Source: Paramyrothecium sp. XJ0827 (lineage: Eukaryota; Ascomycota; Sordariomycetes; Hypocreales; Stachybotryaceae). Taken from it: DNA of 64,000 nt. The notes under the pieces were generated by a model that worked only from the letters and a program-made list of their open reading frames with translations, made no database searches and was not told the DNA's origin. Of the stretch, positions 56,127 to 64,000 are shown piece after piece (position 1 is the stretch's first letter; the number at the start of each line of letters is the position of its first letter). The translations under genes were made by a program, and so were the position numbers. Location: the NCBI GenBank assembly GCA_020881915.1, contig JAJFPB010000010.1, positions 682,001 through 746,000 of the forward strand, written 5' to 3'.

Positions 56127-58108
56127 TCATATTCTCCGACACATGACCCTGCCAGCTAGCGGCCAAGTCGGTGCAGAATCCGACATGCCCTCAACTAGGT
56201 TTCTGGTTTGCTCCCGCGCACCGAATGCTTTAGTCGCTCGAACGGCCTGTGCCATCGCATAAACCATGATAAGCGGGCTATACCTGAGACCGTATTGGTT
56301 TCGATACCTGCGGAGGAGGGAATGAATCTCAGTCGCCGCCGCCGTACAAGTCTCCCGTGCTTGGATAGTCAGATCCATATTTTCTGGAGACACTGCTGCA
56401 TCAAAGTTCAAAGAGATCCGAGCACTGTTATATAGAAGGCTGGAGAATATTAGTTGTGTCGTTTGCCGGGCCTTATTCCTGATTCACTTACTGCAAAGCG
56501 GTTATGCTTGGCTTCAAAGGCTTGTCTATGACATCCCAGATTCTGAAGTCGGCCCAGTCGGGCAGGCTTGTCCTCCAATCCATGAGGTCAAGGTTCAAAC
56601 TATTAATGTTATGTTGATGGAGGTTATGATTCAGGCTGGACTCGGAAGACATCAGACTAAGCATGCGTTCGAGAATTCGTGCAAGTTTGATCTGTTCTTT
56701 GATGTAAGGTATCATGGATATGTCGGTGTACTGCTGGCTTGAATCATCATCGAAGCCAACAGAGCGCCAAGGCATGATGAATGGAGGATCACTACGAGAT
56801 TAGATGCTGGTTTTTGGAAGATGAATGGACTCGGGGAGGCTCACGGTTGAGTTTCGAGCTCATGAACTTCGGCTTCGTTGTACAACAGATGCACCGACCG
56901 ACCAAGGACAAGACTGACGAGCTTGTCTGAGATGTAGCATCCCCAATAAATCCGCCGCCGAACCTCGATATTCTCAGGAGTATCGAGCGACTGGTCATGG
57001 GGAATCCATGTCTCGGGATCTTTTTGGAACCCTAAATCCTGGGCCATGCGAAATGCGATGCCTAGGCCCAGAGTCTTAGCCCCATCACTGAGTAGCGTTG
57101 TCTGTAAACATACCTGAGAAGGCCCACCCCTTGGAAAGATTGCCGAGCCCTATCTCATAGAAAGCCAAGCATAAAAAGGTCTGGACTGCGGTAATGGATG
57201 GGCGTGCAAGATCGTTCACCATGGCAATACTTTCTGCTGCGTCGCGGCACTGCTCACCGAATCGAGATCTGTCATCTTGTGGCAGCATCAAAGAACTCAG
57301 CGCGCAGATGGACAATAGTAGGGATGGGGACCAGTATCTGCTTCCTTCACGCTCGCCATAATGATCTTTGAGAAAGGTGTCACGATAGACAAACATAAAG
57401 TTTGGGTATTGCCACTTGAAGAAAAGAATGAGCAACCGGGTGACAATGGTGTCGTCAATGTCGATGCCGAAGTGATTCAAGACGTGATCAGCATTTTTGA
57501 ACGTTACGCTGGACACAGGTGCGGCTGCATCATTCGCACCCGGCCCTTCTTCGTCGAAGATTAATTGATAGATGCTTGTAGGGCCGTGGAACGACATGGA
57601 GCCGTCACTGTCAACATGTAAGTTGGCATTGCGCCGGAGCGCGGAACAGGGAGGGTTCGTTGGGGAAGTCCATGATGCGCCGCTAGGAGACGTCGTGTGG
57701 AAGTTAATGTTGCGCAGTTCGAAGTCTCGTTCAACTGGTGAGGCAGTCTGAAGGCGTGCGATGAATCCCTCTAGCCACGCCACACGTCTCTGCAGCAGGG
57801 CGACATGATCTTGTGAAGCTGGCCGTCGCTTCTGGTCCACTTGCCTGTACTCACATTCCACCCCGACTTTTCGACACGCATGGCATGGGACACTCCTGGA
57901 ACATTTTAACTTCTATGGGTTAGCTCGAGTTCATTACACGAAAATCATGCATGTAATTGCCTTCTTATATTGACACCGTTTGCACCTGGCGGAGCTGTCA
58001 GTACAAGTCTCGGCATGCCAGGGTCTTCACTTACGCTAGAGTTTTCTCATGTTGCTTTTCGGGGACGCCGCGCCTGTCTTCGTTTAGCGCTTGCGGAACC
58101 AGTGACAT
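56127..58108 (-). CDS. Zn(II)2Cys6 transcription factor next to DAAO and RidA
   Basis: Six exons: 58108-58035, 57985-57961, 57909-57114, 57061-56845, 56791-56492, 56439-56127 (574 aa). The zinc cluster ACKRCQYKKLKCSRSVPC then HACRKVGVEC (C-x2-C-x6-C-x5-C-x2-C-x6-C) is assembled from exons 1-3. Exon 2 has only 25 nt, and the following 51-nt intron uses a GC donor (AAG|GCAATT) and acceptor ATAGAAG. This join is the only one found that restores canonical Cys spacing. A coiled-coil linker (ALLQRRVAWLEGFIARLQ) and fungal_trans region follow: IAFRMAQDLGFQKDPETW, VRRRIYWGCYISDKLVSLVLGR. This is the layout of NirA/AmdR-type regulators. Lying between DAAO and RidA, it probably controls them. Confidence 0.85.
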
Positions 58109-58513
58109 TGGCTATCTAGTGTTGCAGAGTTGCGGGCTCGAATGGCAAAACTCAGACGAGTAACAAATGCGCATGGGTCAGTATGGGCGGAAGAGGTGTC
58201 GGCGTTACTTCCAGAAACTGCTCTGGTGATAGTGAGCAGAGCGGAGCACGTGTATTCCCTAGTGAACTGTTCCAGTGCGACGTCGGGCCTCCACAGGTCA
58301 GCTCAACCGGGCCAATAGACAGTGATATCTGCAGCGTTAGAAGATGACTAGTCTGATAATTAGTGCACTAATGACGTGATACGGAGACCGATGCCCGTAA
58401 AATTAGCCCAGTCTTCCACACGGCCATCTCATGCTAACCATTTTTGAGCAGCATTATTAAAGCTTCCAATAGACTGACAAAGGGGGATGCAGGCCGAGCT
58501 AGAACGGTAGCAA

Positions 58514-58525
58514 TCGGTTATCCGA
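58514..58525. promoter_or_regulatory. Candidate Zn(II)2Cys6 dimer site TCGG-N4-CCGA
   Basis: TCGGTTATCCGA, an inverted repeat of CGG triplets four bases apart, sits in the shared TF/RidA promoter, about 10 bp before the RidA TATA box. Inverted CGG pairs are classic targets of this regulator class. Binding is inferred. Confidence 0.35.
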
Positions 58526-58534
58526 GGCAGGCGA

Positions 58535-58540
58535 TATAAA
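58535..58540 (+). promoter_or_regulatory. TATA box of the RidA gene
   Basis: TATAAA lies 87 bp before the ATG at 58627, in the expected range for a fungal TATA promoter. Confidence 0.5.
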
Positions 58541-58626
58541 ACTAGAAAATCCCATGGATGCACACTTGCCATCACAAATTGTGTTTTGCTATAGCTTCTA
58601 AATTGCAAAATTTCCAATCTTTCGCA

Positions 58627-59147
58627 ATGTCTCGTACCGCCGTTTTGAGCAAGAAAGCACCGGCTCCGAGCCCACACTTATCGCAGGCCATCATTTGCAA
58701 TGGCATGGTCTACTGCTCGGGAGCACTCGGAATTCATCCTCAGTCACGAGAGCTTGCTGGTGGTGCTTACGAACAGACGGTTTGTTGAGCTCAATCCATT
58801 CTGTTCTTACGTAAAATTCTCATTCTTGCCATAGAAGCAAGCTCTTGACAACCTTAACGCGGTGCTAGAGGAAGCAGGAACAACATCCGACCATGTTGTC
58901 AAAGCCACAATCTTCCTGTCAAGTATGGACCACTATGCAGACGTCAATAAGGCTTATTTGGAACATTTCTCGAGCAACCCGAAGCCGGTAGGTAGCCGGA
59001 TGACAGCATCACGTCTGCACAGGGTTAACTAATTGACAGAGTCGAACATGCGTCGCAGTTGCGCAGCTGCCCTTACAAGGAGCCGATGTAGAGATAGAGG
59101 CAATCGCAAGCCTTCCCGAACAGACCGAGGGACGGTCCCGGCTCTAG
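58627..59147 (+). CDS. RidA/YjgF/UK114 imine deaminase, predicted peroxisomal
   Basis: Three exons: 58627-58779, 58835-58987, 59040-59147 (137 aa), all phase 0. RidA hydrolyses reactive 2-imino/enamino acids to 2-keto acids and ammonia. Family marks: APSPHLSQAIICNGMVYCSG near the N-terminus, EQTKQALDNLNAVLEEAG, ATIFLSSMDHYADVNKAYLEHF, and the active-site block SRTCVAVAQLP then VEIEAIA with the substrate-binding Arg and the conserved Cys and Glu. The protein extends beyond the usual end by a short tail finishing SRL, a strong PTS1. Together with the peroxisomal DAAO nearby this suggests imino acids made by DAAO are cleared in the same organelle. The first intron's donor is GTTTGT. Confidence 0.92.
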
Positions 59148-59999
59148 CATGTTTTGCAATGGAATAAAGCAAGGAGTCATGAATTGAAAAGAGGTACCTC
59201 AAAAACTAGTGCTACTGGAAACAGGCACATTTTCAAGCCCACTCCCCTTCAAGTCGCCCATTGCCTTTAAAAGATTTTGCAACCCTGTTGTCCTGACACG
59301 GGATTTCATTCCATCTAGCATTCAAAAAAGATGTTGTACAAGCAATGAGAGATTAACCCGGCCCCGGTGTCTTGGTGCATGTAGCCGACCAAAGAGCCGC
59401 TTGCAGTTTTCCGCAGGGTGCGAGGCGTCTGAGGACCGAGCACACTCATTCAGCAGCAAGTTTGTTATGACCAAGAGAGATAGATTCAGGATATCAGATC
59501 TCGGTTATGAAATAAACCAACCGAATAGTCGTTCTTTGAACTCAAATAACGAAACACGCAAGTAAGTTCGCTGTCAGCTGATGCCATGCTGACGCGGAAG
59601 GATGGTGACTTGTGGAATTCGGCATTTCTAGTTGGGAAAGAACCATATCAGAGCTCGAATACCAGCAAAATTTGCTATGGCTGTTGTTTTCATGTACAAG
59701 AGTAGATTTATCGACCAAGTCAAAACGAACCATACTGAGTGGCTTTTCGGATTACCTTGTCATCTGTGTGGTAAGATTGCTTCTCTCGGTTCTCTTAGTT
59801 CATTGTGAAATTTTCTATGGTATTACTTGAAGTCATTTATACCACCACGAACTCTTGGTTGAGGTTTCGACACATTTCAGCTCAACAAACCCAATCTCCT
59901 GCAACCTGTGCTTTCATGATTCGACTGAAGAGGTTCACTACCCGACATCTAAGAGCTCGGTATGATAGTCACCTCGGCACTTGAGAGCACAGCGCCACT
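59148..59999. other. Intergenic, convergent
   Basis: Between the RidA stop and the 3' end of the first secreted paralogue. No feature recognised; AT-rich. Confidence 0.5.
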
Positions 60000-60751
60000 T
60001 TAAACGGGACTATTTGCAACTGACGAAAGAGTTTCATTGCCGTGCGCGGAACATTTACCGCACGGCACCGTCGTATTTGTCCATGCTGACGTGCTAGAAC
60101 TTGGAGTCGGGCTCGGCTCTGTTGCTGGGCACGAGCTCACGCTTGTGATGATAGAAGTAACGTGAACGGAGACTGTCTCGGTTGCCCACTCTGTTACCCA
60201 GACAGTGCTTGCACTTGCTGCTGGGCACGACTGGCTTGGTGCCGCACCACAACCGCTGGTCTTGAGAGTGAGAGGGAAACACTTGGCTTGGCCAAAGTTA
60301 GGGGACACGTAAATATTGTACTCAGTGTCTGTAGCGGGACAAGCAAAGAATTCCGAGGAGCCTTTGTAAGACAGCAAGTTATCAGCACCAATGGAGAAGC
60401 CTTTTGTTGGGGCTTTGCCATGATCACACTGAATCTGAGTTGTCGGTGCATCTGATAAACACATCAGTCTTGCTTAAGAGGTCCTTTTATGTCATCTTGT
60501 TTGGCTAAAGACTCACCAGTCACAATGCATCCGAATCCATTCTGATCAGTTATGCCACCGTCTTTGCCCAAGCAAAAGGTTGACTCGGGATATGACCCGT
60601 TGAAACGAATTTGCCCGTCTTCGAGTTGGCCCGCAGGCTTAGGAAAGCAATCTGGAGAAGATAACGTGAATTTGCAACAGTCTTCACCTCCTGCTCCGGC
60701 AACGAGTGGCAAGAATATGAGGCTTGTAATCTGAAATGATGAGAGCTTCAT
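60000..60751 (-). CDS. Secreted cell-wall-type protein, paralogue 1
   Basis: Two exons: 60751-60517 and 60451-60000 (228 aa). Signal peptide (FQITSLIFLPLVAGAG), then a ~140-residue Cys-containing domain: CCKFTLSSPDCF, GQLEDGQIRFNG, GGITDQNGFGCIVT, GFSIGADNLLSYKG, SEFFACPATDTEYNIYV, CFPLTLKTSGC. This layout is shared by many ascomycete secreted proteins and recalls the C-terminal domain of PIR-type wall mannoproteins. The tail is Ser/Thr-rich (sites for O-mannosylation) with no clear GPI signal. The intron is phase 1 after CIVT, exactly as in the paralogue at 62795-63496. Role in the wall is inferred. Confidence 0.8.
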
Positions 60752-61398
60752 GGTGATAGTTGTCTGAGCTTGTGTGGTCGCATGTTGCAGCACATGTTGA
60801 AAATGGAGGCATTATCCTATATACACCAATCCAAAAGCTAGCCTTCTTGAGACCAAGAGATCTTCACAGCAGATACACCACCATTCTCAAGATGGCAATA
60901 TGGCCGGCCAATTCTCACCACACGTCTGACAATCGAACAGACTTGTTCAAGAGTACGCCCGAGCTCACCGAATGTGTTTCCGCAGCTTACTCTGACGTCA
61001 TCCTCGAAAGATCCTCTGAAATCGGGTCACGATACTAGAGTAATTTGGTGGAAGCCTGACATGTCCAAGGAGGTTGCGCAACAAGGCAACTGTAGAAGGG
61101 CGGATAAGAGGGTGATTGGTGGTGATCTAGGCTATGAGATCTGCATGCCGTGGGGTTTGTGTCAGACAAGAAGGATCCATGCGACGTTAGCCTGACTGCA
61201 TACTATAGACAGGGATAAGCTCCCGGCAGATTGTCACAAGAGATATCTTGGTAAGCTTCATCGACCGATGTGATTCTCCACCCTCGTTACCAGACTTCAA
61301 CCTCCCTCATCAATTATGAGAACTTCGTTCACTTCTGTTTCCACGTTCTATGAACCAGCTCTTATCGCACTACGTTTTTGCATCCTCTTCCAGTCGCA
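60752..61398. other. Divergent promoter region
   Basis: Separates paralogue 1 (-) and the unknown gene at 61399 (+). No feature recognised. Confidence 0.5.
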
Positions 61399-62316
61399 AT
61401 GTCTTCAAAGACCTCAAGCCAACTGACAAGCCCTGAAGTCCTGCTGGGTATCCTCTCTACGCTGCAGCGCCTAGAGACACTCTTCCAAGATCAAAATGAC
61501 CGCCTCAATGCAATTGAGTTGTCGCTCCACCCCAGCCTCGGAGCTGCACATCCGGGCAGACATGCCCAAGAAAAGAACGCTTTCGATGTGCACTCCTCGT
61601 CAGAGTATCTGGAATCTGTTCTGAAACTAAGAACATTCTTTGATCTCGACAGCCACTCTGTTGTCAACCAGTATGAACAAGCAGTGCCAGCTACTTCAGC
61701 GTTGCCGTTAGGAGACGGATTTGAACATGCTCTCCGTATTTTTGAGAGCGATGAGTGGCGATCCGTGTCTATATACCCCTCCCGTCCAATGTCGCGTCTC
61801 GAATTGGACATACCACCAGTGCCCCAGCTGCCGGATATGTATCAGAGCACGGCAATTGCCAAAGATCACGCATGGGGCACACTCGATGGGAGTGTGTCAA
61901 GTCGGGATGATGATACTCCGGTCTCTGCCATTACATCTGATTCGTACGTCTCGCATGATCGTGGGTCGGTCGAGTCTATTGAGACTGCCCTCACGACGCC
62001 ATCCCCGACCGCCAGTGAGAAGTCTTTCGAAGCTCTCGACAGCGGTTTTCGACGAATGGAAGGGCTTGGGGCTTCTCTGAGACGGCCTATGTCTGGTAGT
62101 CAGAAGCCTGCGCCGGGTCTAGTAGCCTACCGACGGCCTTCTGGCATTGAAGAAGAGCCCATGTGGTCCCTGCACATTGTCAATCGCGTCAGCCGGTCGC
62201 GAGATGCTCTTGCAAAGACGACAGTTCGTTGCATGAAGTTACCCTCTCGACTTGTTGCCGCTGCTGGCCGTGCCATGATTAATCAACAGTTAAAGATGCT
62301 TGATTCTGCTACTTGA
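61399..62316 (+). CDS. Unknown soluble protein between the two paralogues
   Basis: Single exon, 305 aa. The N-terminus (LLGILSTLQRLETLFQDQNDRLNAIE) looks like a short coiled coil; then a Ser/Asp-rich, probably disordered region (about residues 150-230) and a basic C-terminus (VRCMKLPSRLVAAAGRAMINQQ). No signal peptide, TM segment or catalytic motif is seen. Codon use and length support a real gene. Not recognised. Confidence 0.62.
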   Translation: MSSKTSSQLTSPEVLLGILSTLQRLETLFQDQNDRLNAIELSLHPSLGAAHPGRHAQEKNAFDVHSSSEYLESVLKLRTFFDLDSHSVVNQYEQAVPATSALPLGDGFEHALRIFESDEWRSVSIYPSRPMSRLELDIPPVPQLPDMYQSTAIAKDHAWGTLDGSVSSRDDDTPVSAITSDSYVSHDRGSVESIETALTTPSPTASEKSFEALDSGFRRMEGLGASLRRPMSGSQKPAPGLVAYRRPSGIEEEPMWSLHIVNRVSRSRDALAKTTVRCMKLPSRLVAAAGRAMINQQLKMLDSAT

Positions 62317-62794
62317 ATGGGCTTTGTGGAGGCAGAAGGGACGAACCATACAAAAAGGCATGATAAATTTCCGTCGTGCGTGCAAATACATCAAAGAGGT
62401 GTGGTAGCTCCATGCACAATTATTTTAGTTACAAATCAATTGAATTTCCCTCTTTCTCTCTGTGTAAAAGAAGCAAAACCGACTTCGACTGAAACAGAGA
62501 GGTCGGACGTTTAGTGTTGTCATAGCCTTCACAACACTACACCTGAAAGAACATGTAAAGCAAGGCTCTGCTCACAAGCAATTAGATAGTTGAGTAATTT
62601 TGCATTAAGACTTCGGGGCAAGGACATGCCAATTTCACCAAACTCAAAGAACTGATAGATTGCTATGAAGAGCTTAAAGCTATATCGAGACCATATATAT
62701 TTTGCAGTTCTTGCTGGTCCAGATGCTCTAATGCACACCCCACGGCCTCTGGAAACGAAGCGTCGAACATTGTCCTGTGCTAACCCCCTGCCCA
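62317..62794. other. Convergent intergenic region
   Basis: Between the unknown gene's stop and the 3' end of paralogue 2. No feature recognised. Confidence 0.5.
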
Positions 62795-63496
62795 CTACAT
62801 GACCGGAGTGCGAGTGCTATTGTTGGTAGTGGTGGGGATACCCAGCCAACTAGTCGTAAAGGAACTACCGCCAGTACAATCTTGAGTAGTCACCACCTCG
62901 GTATTCGTGTGAGTCGCAGTTATAGTTGTAGTGTTGAAGCACGTCTCCCATACAGTCGAGGCGGCCGGGCATGGATTGCCACAGCCGCTTGCATCCAAGG
63001 TGACAGGCAAACATTTCTCAGGGTTCAAGTACGACTTGAAAGAGAGGCCGTACTCGCCGTACAATCCAGGGCAGGCGAAGAACTCAGAGGTGCCTTTGTA
63101 GTTCAGCTTTTTGTCTGCGTCGATGCTGAAGCCTTTGAGTGGCTTCCTCCTCTGAGCACAGCGAATTTGCGCAACTGGAAGATCTACCAGGCTTATCAAA
63201 ATCGGATGGCTGTTTGTATAATTCTGCTTGCACTTACCTGTAATAAAGCACCCGAAACCGCGGGTGTCCTTGATGCCGCCATCTTTGTCAATCCAGAATG
63301 TCGCTTTCTCGTAACTCCCATTGAGGCGAATTTGGCCATCAGGAAATTGCCAAAGGCTTCCGCCGAATGGCTCCGATGCCGAAAGAGAGAAAGCGCATGG
63401 CGATGAGGAATCGCTCTTGCGCCCAACAATGTTGGATAAACCTCCTGGGGGCATCGTGCCCGTCAGAACAATAAAGAGCAAAGCTGTCGTTTTCAT
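62795..63496 (-). CDS. Secreted cell-wall-type protein, paralogue 2
   Basis: Two exons: 63496-63238 and 63183-62795 (215 aa). Signal peptide MKTTALLFIVLTGTMPPGG. The domain parallels paralogue 1 step by step: FPDGQIRLNGSY, DKDGGIKDTRGFGCFIT, VAQIRCAQRRKPLKGFSID, LNYKGTSEFFACPGLYGEYG, CLPVTLDASGCG. The Ser/Thr tail is shorter. The 54-nt intron (GTAAGT-GGTAG) lies at the same position and phase as in paralogue 1; it is a multiple of three without a stop, so the whole 702-nt stretch also reads as one frame. Splicing is preferred because it restores the paralogue's TDxPxxQIxC junction. Confidence 0.8.
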   Translation of the reverse strand: MKTTALLFIVLTGTMPPGGLSNIVGRKSDSSSPCAFSLSASEPFGGSLWQFPDGQIRLNGSYEKATFWIDKDGGIKDTRGFGCFITGKCKQNYTNSHPILISLVDLPVAQIRCAQRRKPLKGFSIDADKKLNYKGTSEFFACPGLYGEYGLSFKSYLNPEKCLPVTLDASGCGNPCPAASTVWETCFNTTTITATHTNTEVVTTQDCTGGSSFTTSWLGIPTTTNNSTRTPVM

Positions 63497-64000
63497 CTTG
63501 TAAAACTTGGGTCTGACGGTTTAGTTGTTCACAGTTGTCGCCTCTAGGTGTGGTGTCTTGCTTCGGATTGAGCTTGACTGCAATGTCTGTACAAATGTTG
63601 TAACTGCAGATTCAGCCGTCCCCGACATCGCACAAATGTCGCAAGAGCATGTGATTCTCGATGTGCACACCACCTTCAAAATTACTTTCTTCGATGTCAG
63701 ATTTGATTTGAGTCTGCCTTGATTTGAAGTCGCACAAGATATTAGGTAGACTAGTGAGTAATCTGACCACCTCTGACAGCATCTGACAGTGAGAGACGCT
63801 AAACTGCCGGGCGGCTGAGTTGTCGCCGATTACTCGCTGATCGCCTATGACTCGCTGATCGCCTGGCAAAGTTGATTGACCGCAATGACAAAGCCGACTA
63901 TCTGACGTCGACAGGGTTGTCAACTAGCTTGTCAACTCAATCGAGGAACACGTCCGTTGTAAAGCGAGGCGTTTCTGGGATCAGCATATAGCTTCATATG
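63497..64000. other. Right-edge intergenic stretch
   Basis: Promoter side of paralogue 2. A 15-bp direct repeat, ACTCGCTGATCGCCT, occurs at 63832-63846 and 63850-63864. No gene recognised before the window end. Confidence 0.5.

Noticed and set aside
1..64000. CRISPR arrays, bacterial operons, replication origins
   Set aside because: Spliceosomal introns and fungal families show eukaryotic nuclear DNA; no regularly spaced repeats were seen.

Overview
The window is nuclear DNA of a filamentous ascomycete (Pezizomycotina). Most genes carry short spliceosomal introns (about 45-115 nt, GT-AG, CTRAC-like branch sites). The gene families are typical of this group: four fungal transcription-factor genes (three with a Zn(II)2Cys6 cluster), a full-size PDR ABC transporter, two MFS carriers, a ferric reductase, a SUR7/PalI-type protein and several secreted Cys-rich proteins. 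Exon joins below were read by hand from splice signals, phase and family continuity. Genus was not determined.

Layout. 0-11 kb: C-terminal end of an unknown gene, an MFS carrier, a ferric reductase, a DUF2985 membrane protein with a predicted 9-nt microexon, and a sterol-glucosyltransferase-like enzyme. 11-20 kb: a four-TM protein gene that looks frameshifted, a Mid2-like surface protein, a secreted GH105 pectin-side-chain hydrolase with TATA and CreA-like promoter motifs, and an unknown multipass protein. 20-32 kb: two convergent Zn(II)2Cys6 regulators, the second divergent from a PDR transporter, then an extended SDR and a fungal_trans regulator without zinc cluster; this may be a drug-response block. 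32-37 kb: an AT-rich stretch with nested palindromes (perhaps an LTR relic), a Cys-rich single-pass protein, an (AC)20 microsatellite and a SUR7-like protein.

37.7-42.7 kb holds a secreted-protein gene split by a 2,897-bp hAT transposon with perfect 20-bp terminal inverted repeats and a perfect 8-bp target duplication. Both halves of the host gene remain open and in the same frame, so the insertion looks recent. The transposase is almost intact but its last ~51 codons lie in another frame. Then follow a DHA2 MFS transporter, an HSL-type alpha/beta hydrolase, a secreted SnoaL-like protein, a small unknown gene and a DUF1993 protein.

53-59 kb: an intron-containing tRNA-Ala(AGC), then a group that makes functional sense together: a D-amino-acid oxidase ending in a PTS1 tripeptide (ARL), a Zn(II)2Cys6 regulator, and divergently a RidA imine deaminase ending in another PTS1 (SRL). 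The oxidase makes imino acids and RidA hydrolyses them, so this reads as a candidate peroxisomal D-amino-acid degradation module with its own regulator. The window ends with two paralogous secreted cell-wall-type proteins flanking an unknown gene.
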